A stretch of 13,533 nucleotides of DNA, taken from contig NZ_CM002285.1 in the NCBI RefSeq assembly GCF_000497445.1, forward strand, positions 22,899 through 36,431, given 5' to 3'. Shown piece after piece: positions 1 through 7,825 of the stretch. Source of the DNA: Streptomyces roseochromogenus subsp. oscitans DS 12.976 (GTDB lineage: Bacteria; Actinomycetota; Actinomycetes; Streptomycetales; Streptomycetaceae). A program made the translations under genes and the position numbers. Every line of letters starts with the position of its first letter. Within the stretch, counting starts at the first letter, position 1. The notes beneath the pieces are model-generated. The model saw only the letters and a program-made list of their open reading frames with translations, made no database searches and was not told the DNA's origin.

Positions 1-60
1 CGGAATGGTTCCTTCCCTTCTCTCGCCCAGTTAGCGTGCTCCTGTCACGGCACCAACAAG

Positions 61-65
61 GGAGG
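61..65 (+). promoter_or_regulatory. Ribosome binding site GGAGG
   Basis: GGAGG, inside AGGGAGGA, lies four bases before the ATG at 70 and fixes the start of the secreted protein. Confidence 0.7.
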
Positions 66-69
66 ATGC

Positions 70-582
70 ATGTCTCGTTTACATCGGATCCGTTCAATCT
101 CCACGGTGCTCGCGCTTGCCGCGGGAGGACTGTTCTTCGTTCCTTCAGTCGCGCATGCCGCTGACGACGGTTGCGGCACTGACACGAGCTATTGGCACAT
201 CGACAACACGACGCTGAATGCCACTGTTGGGCACCTGAAAGTGGCCTACACGCACTGCATCGACGACAACGGTCAGCTCAATGGGCAGACGACCGCGCAC
301 ATTGACGGCGACGTCTCCGGTCTTAAGACCGCGTCGATCGACACGCTTACCATCGACCAACCGCACCTAGAGTCGAGCAGCCCCGACAACACGCAGAAGG
401 TCTTCAAAGGAACCATCCATCTGGAGACCTGCGCCGTAGCTATGCCATGGTGGTGTTATACCTATCGGTTTGATACCACCACGGCGTACAACACCACAGA
501 CGGTCAACCTGCCTACACGGTATGGAGCATAGGTGATCCGCCGGACGGGGATTACGCGATCAACCCGACCGGACAAGAGTAG
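70..582 (+). CDS. Secreted small four-cysteine protein, unknown family
   Basis: A 170-residue protein that I do not recognise. Residues 1-30 form a clear Sec signal peptide: basic n-region (RLHRIR), hydrophobic core (TVLALAAGGLFFV) and an AHA cleavage site before ADDGC. The mature part of about 140 residues has four cysteines (C35, C63, C121, C129), enough for two disulfides, and is rich in Thr and Asp with beta-strand-like alternation. It is therefore probably an exported, disulfide-stabilised beta-rich protein. The ATG is preceded by AGGGAGGA at 59-66, an ideal ribosome site. The stop TAG is followed 33 bases later by a tandem repeat that could end transcription. The coding frame and export signal are seen directly; any function would be a guess. 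Confidence 0.85.
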   Translation: MSRLHRIRSISTVLALAAGGLFFVPSVAHAADDGCGTDTSYWHIDNTTLNATVGHLKVAYTHCIDDNGQLNGQTTAHIDGDVSGLKTASIDTLTIDQPHLESSSPDNTQKVFKGTIHLETCAVAMPWWCYTYRFDTTTAYNTTDGQPAYTVWSIGDPPDGDYAINPTGQE

Positions 583-615
583 GGATCACGACTGCTGGTC
601 TGCGGAGCGCGGATT

Positions 616-649
616 CTGGAGGGCTGCTCCAACTGGAGGGCTGCTCCAA
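616..649 (+). repeat. 17-bp perfect tandem repeat with hairpin potential
   Basis: The unit CTGGAGGGCTGCTCCAA occurs twice with no spacer (616-632 and 633-649). Each copy folds on itself (TGGAG, loop GGCTG, CTCCA). It lies 33 bases past the stop of the secreted protein gene, so a terminator role is possible. There is no U-run, so that remains inference. Confidence 0.7.
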
Positions 650-896
650 TTAGACTTACACGGTCTTCCGCCTTCGTGGCCACTCGCCGGCGGGCGAACT
701 CACGGAAGACAGCTTCAGATCCACGTGCGTACGGTGCTTTGGCTGAGAAGGTTCGCTGAGGTTGGTCATGCGGCGGCCGTGAGTGGGCGTCTGCCCAGCG
801 GATGCCCTTCGCGCTGTGGATGCGGGCGTGTTCCTCGCCGCTGGGCGGCGAGGATGTCGGGGTGGCCGGTGTTGGCGTTTCGTGTCCTCGTGGAAT

Positions 897-973
897 TCCC
901 TGCCGCCCGACAGGACGTAGGTGGACTCGTACGCGTTGGAGACCCGTTCGCTGATGGTGTCGCGCGCGATGGC
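897..973 (-). pseudogene. 77-bp duplicated fragment of the gene at 2238-2816
   Basis: Bases 897-973 match 2653-2729 at 75 of 77 positions in the same orientation; the differences are at 908 and next to 961. On the minus strand both copies encode the run from ARDTISERV to YVLSGGR, which is residues 32-54 of the protein at 2238-2816. Homology stops sharply on both sides and no full gene surrounds this copy. It is a remnant of a paralog or of a local duplication, and the two copies flank the hydrolase gene as direct repeats. Confidence 0.75.
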
Positions 974-989
974 TGGCTGTGGAGCCAGC
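972..989 (-). terminator. Possible weak terminator hairpin after the hydrolase gene
   Basis: A 7-bp perfect stem (972-978 with 983-989) with a 4-base loop lies about 64 bases beyond the hydrolase stop, in its direction of transcription. There is no T tract, as is common for actinomycete terminators. Support is modest. Confidence 0.3.
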
Positions 990-1052
990 AGCAACAGGGA
1001 GGCCCGGGGAGTGGTGCTGCCGTGCTCCTGTCTGCGGCTGGATGATGACGCC

Positions 1053-2132
1053 CTAGACACAGGCCTTCGCGGGCGGCGTGATCGGTTCGGGCCCCGCTCC
1101 GACGAACGCGTCGGCCCAGTCCCGTACCGCCCGCTGGTACGGGACGGTGTTGGTGGCCAGATTCAGGTCGTGGCCCGCCCCGGGCTGGACGTACGTGTGC
1201 AGGCAGGCGGCAGATCCGAAGTACGGGTCCTCCTGGGCCTTGAGCGCCGCCGAGCTGGCGCAGTTGCCGCTCGAGTCGCAGAAGAATCCGTCCTGGTCGC
1301 CGACGGTGAGCAGGACCGGGCGCCGGATCTGGCGGGAGTACGGCAGGAGGTCGGCCACGCCGAGACCGTCCGCCGCCTCGGCGGCGCTGAACACGTCCTT
1401 GGTGGCCTCATCGGTGGCGACCACCGCCGGGTCGGTGGTCGCGGGGGCGTAGAAGTCGGTGCCTCGGGTGCCAGGCCTCGTGGTCAGGTAACCGGGGTCG
1501 TAGGACTTCCCGGCGAATGCCGGGTCCAGAGCTGCGGGGTAGAAGGACGAGGTGAAGATGTCAACGACCGCCGGGGCGACGATCCGGTGGGTGATGCCGG
1601 TGATTAGCACCGCGTCCGCATCGTTATAGGTGCCCGCTTCGATGACGCTGATCAGCGAGCCGAGCGAATGGCCGCCGAGGATGGCCTTGCGGAAGACCGT
1701 GCCGCCGATCCGGCCGCCGCGCAGGGCCTGGATCACCTGGTGCACGGCCCCGGCCTGGACGGACGCGGTGACCATGGCGCTGGGCGGGCGTGAGCTCGCG
1801 CCGGTTCCGAGCCGGTCCACGACGAAGGTGGCATAGCCGGCACCATTCATGGCCTGGCGGAAGTTGTACGTCTCGGGTTGGTACGGGAAGTCCCAGTAGG
1901 TGTGGTTGTACGTTGCGCCGGGCACCAGCACCATCACCGTGTCGGCCGTACCACCCGCGGGCACGCACAAGGTGCCGTGCATCGTTGCCGACACGACACC
2001 GGTGACGGGAACGTCGGCACCCTGGCACGAGGCCGGCGCTGCCTGCGCTGCCCCGCTGGGCACACATACCGCCAGCAGCGCGGCCAGCCCGAGAACAAAC
2101 CGCACTCGCACATCGTTCCGAAACCTGGCCAC
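1053..2132 (-). CDS. Secreted alpha/beta hydrolase (serine hydrolase/lipase-like)
   Basis: An exported alpha/beta-hydrolase-fold enzyme of 359 residues, probably an esterase or lipase; the substrate cannot be read from sequence. The preferred start is the GTG at 2130-2132, which has GGAGG five bases upstream; an upstream ATG at 2165 would add 11 residues but lacks such a site. Residues 1-31 are a signal peptide ending AAQA before APASC. The oxyanion region VPGATYNHTYW is near 70-80 and the nucleophile elbow GGHSLGS is at 153-159 with Ser156. The acid is likely Asp279 or Asp281 in VGDQDGFF, and the catalytic His is His321 in GAGHDLNL. The fold's length and order of motifs are complete. Several Cys pairs (near FFCDSSGNC) suit an extracellular protein. 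It follows the gene at 2238-2816 by 105 bases and probably has its own leader. Confidence 0.88.
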   Translation of the reverse strand: MARFRNDVRVRFVLGLAALLAVCVPSGAAQAAPASCQGADVPVTGVVSATMHGTLCVPAGGTADTVMVLVPGATYNHTYWDFPYQPETYNFRQAMNGAGYATFVVDRLGTGASSRPPSAMVTASVQAGAVHQVIQALRGGRIGGTVFRKAILGGHSLGSLISVIEAGTYNDADAVLITGITHRIVAPAVVDIFTSSFYPAALDPAFAGKSYDPGYLTTRPGTRGTDFYAPATTDPAVVATDEATKDVFSAAEAADGLGVADLLPYSRQIRRPVLLTVGDQDGFFCDSSGNCASSAALKAQEDPYFGSAACLHTYVQPGAGHDLNLATNTVPYQRAVRDWADAFVGAGPEPITPPAKACV

Positions 2133-2137
2133 ATGTG

Positions 2138-2142
2138 CCTCC
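2138..2142 (-). promoter_or_regulatory. Ribosome site deciding the GTG start of the hydrolase
   Basis: On the minus strand, GGAGG followed by CACAT precedes GTG (2132-2130). The 5-base spacing favours this start over the upstream ATG at 2165. Confidence 0.7.
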
Positions 2143-2156
2143 AAATTCCGTAGTAC

Positions 2157-2173
2157 GGCAGCCAAGGGCTGCC
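2157..2173 (-). promoter_or_regulatory. Inverted repeat in the leader of the hydrolase gene
   Basis: GGCAGCC-AAG-GGCTGCC is a perfect 7-bp inverted repeat with a 3-base loop. It lies about 15 bases upstream of the hydrolase ribosome site and 65 bases past the stop of the gene at 2238-2816. It could be an operator, a leader hairpin or the terminator of the upstream gene; sequence alone does not decide. Confidence 0.45.
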
Positions 2174-2237
2174 GACCTGAGCCGAAGAAAGAAACATGCA
2201 GGCCACAGGTCTCCTGCCATCCCGAGGGCTCCAGCAG

Positions 2238-2816
2238 TCACCGGGAGGAGCGCTCCCGCGCGTGCGGGCCCGCCGGGCGATAAGCACACTGCGCCCGTAG
2301 TGCGCGATTGACCAGAGCAGGCGAGGGGTTGTGCAGGGGGGCGCGCCCGGCGCGCATGGCGAGCGCGTGGCGCGTTTGGGTTCGCGCGAACCGAAGCACG
2401 TCGGGTTCGCGCACACCGTCGCCCCACAGAGCGGTCTGCCCCACGGCCTTGGGCGCCAGCGTGAGTTGCCCGGGCCCCGGCACTCGGACGGCGCGGGGCT
2501 CGGTGCCGTTGGCTCCGGTGAGATCTTCGGACACCTCGAGGTCCAGGGCGAGTACGGCGGCGTCGATCCGGGCCCACTGCTCAGCGGTGAGATCGGGTAA
2601 CAAGGGCTCCAGGTGGTGGAGGGCGAAGGCGACGATGCTGTTCGCCGTGCAGTCCCTGCCGCCGGACAGGACGTAGGTGGACTCGTACGCGTTGGAGACC
2701 CGTTCGCTGATGGTGTCTCGCGCGATGGCCCGCACCCCCGGTGCGTCCTGGGCGAACAGCAGCTGCTCGATCGCGTCGCTGGCCACGGTGCCGGTCGCGG
2801 TGGTGACGTCTTCCAT
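2238..2816 (-). CDS. Hypothetical protein, 192 residues
   Basis: I do not recognise a named family. The likely start is the ATG at 2814-2816 (MEDVTTATG); no strong ribosome site precedes it, so leaderless or weak initiation is possible. The open frame extends further upstream, but that part is Arg/Ser/Pro-rich and looks non-coding. Residues 1-55 are predicted helical with a distinctive block (FAQDAPGVRAIARDTI, then SNAYESTYVLSGGR). A second helical block follows (VAFALHHLEPLLPDLTAEQWARID), then a Gly/Pro/Ala-rich tail. There is no signal peptide or membrane segment, so it is probably cytosolic. The conserved-looking block at residues 32-54 also occurs as a 77-bp fragment at 897-973, which suggests a family with several copies. 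It is followed by the hydrolase gene on the same strand. Confidence 0.6.
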   Translation of the reverse strand: MEDVTTATGTVASDAIEQLLFAQDAPGVRAIARDTISERVSNAYESTYVLSGGRDCTANSIVAFALHHLEPLLPDLTAEQWARIDAAVLALDLEVSEDLTGANGTEPRAVRVPGPGQLTLAPKAVGQTALWGDGVREPDVLRFARTQTRHALAMRAGRAPLHNPSPALVNRALRAQCAYRPAGPHARERSSR

Positions 2817-2994
2817 GCCCGGCCAACTTGCTGCTCCGTCTGAACGACACGCTCCGGGCGGCCGCGCCATCCGTAGCGGCTGGCGGCCCACGCGGCCCGT
2901 ACGACTGCGCCGTCCCGCGCCGACAGCATGGGACCCTGGGCCTTGAAGGCGCGGGATCTCATGGGGCGAGGGAAGGGAGCGGTCAGTAGTCGTC

Positions 2995-3888
2995 TCAGTA
3001 GGAGTCTTCCCGTTCGGAAGGCGGCCCGTACTGCTCGATGAGGTCGCAGGTGCAGGTGCCGCCCTCGTACTGCGTCTTGTCGCACTCGTCATGGTGCTGC
3101 TGCGGCCGGCGCTTCGCCGGAACGGGCCGCGCGGTGCCTGCGGCTGGCCGGGTCGGGGCGGACCGGGCGGTGGCCCGGAGTTCGATGTCGACGACAGCGG
3201 AGGCGATTTCGTCCTTGCGCCACTTCTCGGGGGAGTCGTGGTTCACCAGACCGCACGAGTAGGCCATGCGCAGCAGTTCGGCCTTGGTGTGCTTGCGCAT
3301 CAGTTCGGTGAGGCGCTGCATGCGAGCCCGGCCACGAGCCGCTTCGGCTTCGCGCTCTTTGTCCGTCAACGTGTCGGCGTGGGGGACATGCTGCCCCTGC
3401 GCCGGCACTTCCGGTGGCATGGGCTGCACCGGGTCGTTGTCCGTCGGAGCCGGGGCGGCCTGGGCAGCATGCTTCGGTGTTGCGCCCGCCCACTCCACAC
3501 CCAGTTCTCGTAGCGCGGCCAGCTGCTCCGCGCTGAGTTTGTCGCGTCGGGTTTTGGTGTTAGAGATCCATACGCCCAGCTTCACCGCCACTGGTTCCGC
3601 CTCGCCGTCGACCGCGATTTCCTCGCTGTGACCGCGCGGCACCGCCCGGTCCGCCCCTTCCCGCTCCACCCACTGCGCGAGGGCCGCCAGGCCCCGCTGG
3701 AACGCCTGCTGCGCCTTGTTCGGACCCTTCGCCGCGCGCCCGGCCTCCGGGGCGGGAGACGGCGCCTCAGCGGGCTTGATGCCCAGCAGGGTCAGCCGCT
3801 CCTGCTGCTCGGGCAGGAGCCGCGCCCAGGTGCCCGGCTGCTTCTGCTGCTGGAGCCACTTGCCGATGTCGTCGCCGTCCATCAGCAC
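2995..3888 (-). CDS. Surviving ORF: HA repeats plus SAP-like segment and Cys tail
   Basis: This is the longest intact open part of the broken helicase, 297 residues. Residues 5-37 and about 64-134 are helicase-associated repeats (IGKWLQQQKQPGTW and VKLGVWISNTKTRRDKL, each ending in an LGI or LGV block). After a Pro/Ala linker, residues 190-236 (RLTELMRKHTKAELLRMAYSCG) look like a SAP-type helix-hairpin-helix nucleic-acid-binding segment. The C-terminus ends in a charged tail with C269, C279 and C281 (HDECD, GGTCTCDL). The SAP-like and Cys-tail parts are not typical of the helicase family as I know it, so a fusion is possible. Whether it is translated is unknown; no good ribosome site is seen before the first Met. 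Confidence 0.45.
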   Translation of the reverse strand: MLMDGDDIGKWLQQQKQPGTWARLLPEQQERLTLLGIKPAEAPSPAPEAGRAAKGPNKAQQAFQRGLAALAQWVEREGADRAVPRGHSEEIAVDGEAEPVAVKLGVWISNTKTRRDKLSAEQLAALRELGVEWAGATPKHAAQAAPAPTDNDPVQPMPPEVPAQGQHVPHADTLTDKEREAEAARGRARMQRLTELMRKHTKAELLRMAYSCGLVNHDSPEKWRKDEIASAVVDIELRATARSAPTRPAAGTARPVPAKRRPQQHHDECDKTQYEGGTCTCDLIEQYGPPSEREDSY

Positions 3889-4840
3889 GCCGGGTGCGAT
3901 GTCGGGCAGCTAGCCCTCGGCGTCGACTAGGTCCGCCAGGACGCGGTAGTGGCGCTGCCAGTCCAGCGGCCACGGGCAGTCCCAGTCCGGGTCGATCTCC
4001 GTCAGCTGCGCCGCGCGCACGGCGGCCCGCTCCGGGTCTTTGCCCAGGCCGTTCTTCGGGCCCTTGCGCCGGAGGTTGGCCATGTGCTGCCCGATGGGCA
4101 CCATCGCTTCGCCCTCGCCCCGCACTGCGTCCTGACGCGGCGCGAGGTGCCCGGGTGGCCCGCCGGTAGGACCGGAGCGCGGCCAGCTTGGCCTCCCCCG
4201 CCTCCTCACCGGGCTCCCAGGCCATCCCGGCCTGCGGCGCGTCCAGGAGGACCTTGCGCCGCTCTTCCAGTTCCCCGGCCCGCAGCGCTTTGCGCTGCTG
4301 GTGCACCCACCGCCCAAGCGGAAACGCCTTCGTCGCCCCGACCTCGACCTCGACGTCGTAGGGCACGGCGTAGACGCCGGTGATCTCGTTCTCCTTCCGC
4401 CACCGCGGCAGGGCCTGGTAGCCCTCCAGCCACACCAGCGACTCCGGCCGGTAGACCCGGGTGCGCAGAAACGCCGCGATCGTCGCCCCGTCGCGCGGGC
4501 TGGAGAAGTGCAGCAGGGCCGACTCGGCAGCGGCGTCGGTGTCGTCCTGTTCCTGGTCCTCGCCGTCGCCCTCGCCGCCGGCCCCGACGATCCGCCCGTC
4601 CTCGTCGCGCTGGAGGTGGACCTTGCGCTTGCCGCTGGTGAGCGCGCGGGAGGCGAGCTGCTCGACCAGGCGCTCATCATGCGAGCGGAGGCCCTGGAGG
4701 ACCGCTACAAGAGGGCGGAAGCTGGCGAAGGCGACAATGTCCGTCGGGTCCTCGCCGGGCTCCAGGAACACCGGCACGATGATCCTGGCCACCTTCGTGC
4801 TGCCGTCCTTAGGGGCACCGGGCAGGGAACTCCCAACGCC
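2995..4840 (-). pseudogene. Broken helicase gene (helicase-associated-domain half only)
   Basis: The C-terminal half of a DEAD/DEAH-type helicase of the Streptomyces kind that ends in helicase-associated (HA) repeats. Reading on the minus strand, the frame from about 4840 gives the inter-domain segment (ARIIVPVFLEPGEDPTD, then FRPLVAVLQGLRSHDERLVE, then LWLEGYQAL-like and HA-type blocks). It then shifts near 4153, where one extra G in a GGG run changes RRATGHLAPRQ into RRATRAP. The second frame continues (MVPIGQHMANLRRKG, then DWQRHYRVLADLVDAEG) to an in-frame TAG at 3910-3912 and resumes at once as LPDIAPGVLMDGDDIGKWLQQQ, with two HA-like units. The N-terminal ATPase motor with Walker motifs is absent. 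The last 297 residues could still be made as a separate product from the ATG near 3888. Confidence 0.8.
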
Positions 4841-7791
4841 TGACCAGTTTGGTGATTACGACCCGAGAGGCGAATCAGGTGTCTGTTGTTCGTGGCCGCG
4901 GGTACAGCTTGACTGTGTCCGGGGGGGAATAGCTCGAGGCCGGTGACGTTGCTTGCGTAGCTGATGGAGATCTGGAGTCTCTTGATCCGGCTCAGGGGGG
5001 CGATGTCGATGGTGCCGGACTGTGCTGCTCGGCAGTTGATGAAGAAGCGTTCGAGGCTGGGGAAGAGGTCCGGCACCAGGTCTAGTTGTGGGTCGGACTC
5101 CGGAAGAAGCCGAAGGTAGGTAACGCTAGGCATGGGAACGGCGTGATTAAGGTCGTACTCCGATATGCACAGTTCTTCCAGATGGGTGAGTGTCGCGATT
5201 TCTTGCCACTCTCCGTTGTCAGGGGCGGTGTTGATCACCAGGTCTCGCAGTTGCTGCCACCTGGAGATGCCGGCCAGACGTGTGCCGATCCAACCACCCA
5301 GGTGCAGCGAGGTGAGGCTCTCCGGTGCTGGCAGACCCACCAGGCTCTTCCAGGGTAGGCGGGTGTAGAGAGAAAGATCGGTGAGGCCGGGCAGAGAATT
5401 CAGTGCGTTGAAGGAGAAGTCGGCCGGCAAGTGCATGAGGCTCAAGTCTGACAGTGGGAGCCCTGCAAGGTCTTCAATGTGCGTGAGCTCGGTGCAGTCT
5501 GAGAGGGCAAGTTCTGTCAGAGCGGAGAGTTTGCGGATGAATTTTAATCCGGTGAGCCGTTGGCCCTCATAGATCCGCAGTGCGTGGGTGTGCTCGGCTG
5601 AGAGGTGTTCGATTATTTCGTCCGGCGTGAAGGATTCCCGAAAGGTGATGCTGGCGATGGGTTTCAGGAGTCGAAGTGCTTTTTGTTGATCATGAGTGTG
5701 TACCGTCAGAGTGAGACGGTTCCGGTCATGGAAGGAGAGCAGGATGTCGCGGGCGTATTCGTCAGCGCTGAAGTGTTCCCAGCCCTCGACTAGGTCGTAG
5801 GGTGCTGAGTCGGGAGGCAGCGACTGCGCGAAGCGACGGAGGAAGGCGTATGCATGGTCGCCGCCGATGGCAGCAGCAGTCTTGACCACGGGGCCCACTT
5901 CATCAGCTTCCAGGCCTTCCGGCCCCGGTAGCAGATCCAGGATGCCCGGCCCGAGTGCGGCAAGTTCCTCCGCCTCTTCCCGGGAGCGGGAAGGCATCAG
6001 GGCACGCGCACGCTGTTCGACCAGTCTGCGGGCGTCGGGCTCGATTTCGGTGGCGTACTGCAGGCTGGCGGCCGCCAGGAGATGGAGTCTGCTCCTGTGT
6101 CCGTCCTCAGCGTCACCGCGTTCTACGAGGCGGCGGAGCAGATCAGCGCTCTCAGCTGGGCGGGCGTGGGCGACGGCCATACGCAGGACGTCTTCCCACT
6201 GGTCGTCGTGTGCGTTGTTGACCAGCAAAGGGAAGTCGTGGGCTTCGATGGCGGCTTTGGCACCGAGGTAGTCCTGGAAAGTCCGATGGACGAAGTCGAT
6301 GGTGTCCATGGTGGGCTGGCGCAGGAGCCCGCTGCGGCCGACCAGATGCTTCAGGACCTGGTCGGCAGTGCCCTGCTCGGCCACGGCCTGCATGGCCGGC
6401 AACGCGTCGCCGACCAGGGCCATCGCGGTGGCCCGTTCCATCTCTGTCTGGCGGTTGCGGATGAGCCAGTAGGCCAGACGCTGCAGTAGCTGGACGCTCT
6501 GATGTTCGGTGAGCTGAATGCCTTCAGGGCCGTCGATGCTGCGCTCAAGATCACGGCGTACGAGCAGCATCGACAGCGCTGCCTCGTAGAGCTCCATACG
6601 GCCGCGAGGCAGATGGCCGCGGCGGTCCCGGTGCAGCGCGCAAATGAGCGCACACATCAGGGGCGTGCTGGACAACTGCGCCAGGTCACGCTGAGCACGA
6701 ACTGTCACCTGGAGCGCTGCTTCGAGATCATTCAGCTGTGACCGTTCGGCGTCGGTCGCTGCACTGTGCCGGGCGGCGGTATGCCACCGGCCGAGGAAGA
6801 CTCCGATGTCAGCGGCGCTCATGGACCGTACTGACAGTTCGGTGAAGCGCAATGAGGCCAGCCAGCCTTCGGGAACAGCTGACGGACGCGTGGTGACCAC
6901 GAAATGTGCGTCCTTATAAGCGGCCAAGAGTCGCTCGAGCCAGTCCCTCGTGGCACCCCGATGCTCTTGAGGAACCTCGTCGATGCCATCGACCAGGACG
7001 AGTGCCTCGCCTCTGGCGAGTACGGCATCGGCCCAGCCCTCAGGCTGCGAGGCGGCCAGGGGAGCGCCGACCGCAGAGAGGAAATCATGTGGCTCTGGAA
7101 GGGGTCCACGCCTCACAAGCGTCCGCAGGGGCAAGACGAATGGAATCTGCCCCCGCCAGTCCGCCAGTATCTCCGGCAGCTCATTGCGCGCCGTGGCGAC
7201 AGCCAGCCACTGCAGCAGTGTTGTCTTTCCGCTGCCGGCGAGCCCTCGCAGAAGTACCCGTCGGCAGTCGGCCAACGCGTGCTCGGCACGCTTCACCACG
7301 ACGGATGGCCGGTTCGATTCGTCACTGCCTGCAGGCCAGTCTTCCGGCCGCTCTGCCAGCTCCAAGCTCAAGTACGCCGCGTCCAGCGGCCAGCGCGCAC
7401 GTTCCGGCCGGCTCAGGTCCAGCCCTACGACGGTCAGCTGGGAATGCCGTTCCGTCAGGTAGCTGAGGTACCGCTCCTCGAACGAGGGCTGCACTCTGGG
7501 CTGCGCCGGCCTGCGGGTGACTCTCCTTGGAGAGCCCTGGTACACCTGCGGTACGCGGGCAGCGGCTTCGCGAAGGGCCAGCAATGGCTCCACATCCGTG
7601 CCCAGCGCCTTCGCCAGGGCCACCAGCGTGGTCTCGGAGGGCACCACTTGGCCGTTCAGCGCCTGGCTGATCGTTGTCCGCCCCAGCCCGGTTCGCTGCT
7701 GCAACCCACCCATCTGCAGACTCCGCTGTGCCCTGAGGGTGCGTAGCCGTAGTGCGAGTTCCGCCAGCGGATCCTCGTACACGTCCCCCAT
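4705..7791 (-). CDS. XRE-NACHT-LRR STAND NTPase, putative anti-phage sensor
   Basis: A 1028-residue multi-domain protein. Residues 8-75 are an XRE-type helix-turn-helix (MGGLQQRTGLGRTTISQALNG). The NACHT core has Walker A GLAGSGKTT at 183-191, Walker B ALVLVDGIDEV at 263-273, a sensor-like VVTTRPSAV at 298-306, and the NACHT hallmarks HLPRGRMELYEAAL at 393-406 and FVHRTFQDYLGAKA at 500-513. Residues about 735-950 hold leucine-rich repeats (LTELALSDCTELT, LTDLSLYTRLPW, LTSLHLGGW, LEELCISEY). Bacterial NACHT proteins of this build defend against phages and LRRs usually sense the trigger; that role here is inference. GGAG lies nine bases before the ATG. The LRR half is more A+T-rich than its neighbours, a sign of transfer. 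The last 70 or so residues run out of frame through the helicase remnant; without one base of the G run at 4921-4927 the protein would end at 4875. Confidence 0.85.
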   Translation of the reverse strand: MGDVYEDPLAELALRLRTLRAQRSLQMGGLQQRTGLGRTTISQALNGQVVPSETTLVALAKALGTDVEPLLALREAAARVPQVYQGSPRRVTRRPAQPRVQPSFEERYLSYLTERHSQLTVVGLDLSRPERARWPLDAAYLSLELAERPEDWPAGSDESNRPSVVVKRAEHALADCRRVLLRGLAGSGKTTLLQWLAVATARNELPEILADWRGQIPFVLPLRTLVRRGPLPEPHDFLSAVGAPLAASQPEGWADAVLARGEALVLVDGIDEVPQEHRGATRDWLERLLAAYKDAHFVVTTRPSAVPEGWLASLRFTELSVRSMSAADIGVFLGRWHTAARHSAATDAERSQLNDLEAALQVTVRAQRDLAQLSSTPLMCALICALHRDRRGHLPRGRMELYEAALSMLLVRRDLERSIDGPEGIQLTEHQSVQLLQRLAYWLIRNRQTEMERATAMALVGDALPAMQAVAEQGTADQVLKHLVGRSGLLRQPTMDTIDFVHRTFQDYLGAKAAIEAHDFPLLVNNAHDDQWEDVLRMAVAHARPAESADLLRRLVERGDAEDGHRSRLHLLAAASLQYATEIEPDARRLVEQRARALMPSRSREEAEELAALGPGILDLLPGPEGLEADEVGPVVKTAAAIGGDHAYAFLRRFAQSLPPDSAPYDLVEGWEHFSADEYARDILLSFHDRNRLTLTVHTHDQQKALRLLKPIASITFRESFTPDEIIEHLSAEHTHALRIYEGQRLTGLKFIRKLSALTELALSDCTELTHIEDLAGLPLSDLSLMHLPADFSFNALNSLPGLTDLSLYTRLPWKSLVGLPAPESLTSLHLGGWIGTRLAGISRWQQLRDLVINTAPDNGEWQEIATLTHLEELCISEYDLNHAVPMPSVTYLRLLPESDPQLDLVPDLFPSLERFFINCRAAQSGTIDIAPLSRIKRLQISISYASNVTGLELFPPGHSQAVPAATNNRHLIRLSGRNHQTGQALGVPCPVPLRTAARRWPGSSCRCSWSPARTRRTLSPSPASALL

Positions 7792-7800
7792 GTCCTGCTT

Positions 7801-7804
7801 CTCC
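7801..7804 (-). promoter_or_regulatory. Ribosome site of the NACHT gene
   Basis: GGAG on the minus strand, nine bases before the ATG at 7791. It supports the chosen start with the HTH domain included. Confidence 0.45.
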
Positions 7805-7825
7805 GTCTCCCAGGCGACCGTCTTC

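Larger units (their letters stand above)
583..1052. other. Gene-poor stretch between convergent genes
   Basis: No intact gene is visible in these 470 bases between the secreted protein (+) and the hydrolase (-). The stretch holds a 17-bp tandem repeat (616-649), a 77-bp copy of part of the gene at 2238-2816 (897-973), and a short hairpin (972-989). An open frame on the minus strand at 656-1060 runs through the 77-bp copy, but outside it the translation is Arg/Pro/Ser-rich and looks like a chance frame. The area reads as remnant or rearranged DNA. Confidence 0.5.

Noticed and set aside
656..1060. Minus-strand 134-residue frame containing the duplicated block as a real gene
   Set aside because: Only the 77-bp block matches anything; the rest has no coding character, so it is treated as a remnant.
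1934..3085. A 383-residue minus-strand open frame across the hydrolase and hypothetical genes
   Set aside because: It is Arg/Pro/Ser-rich and overlaps two better supported genes in other frames.
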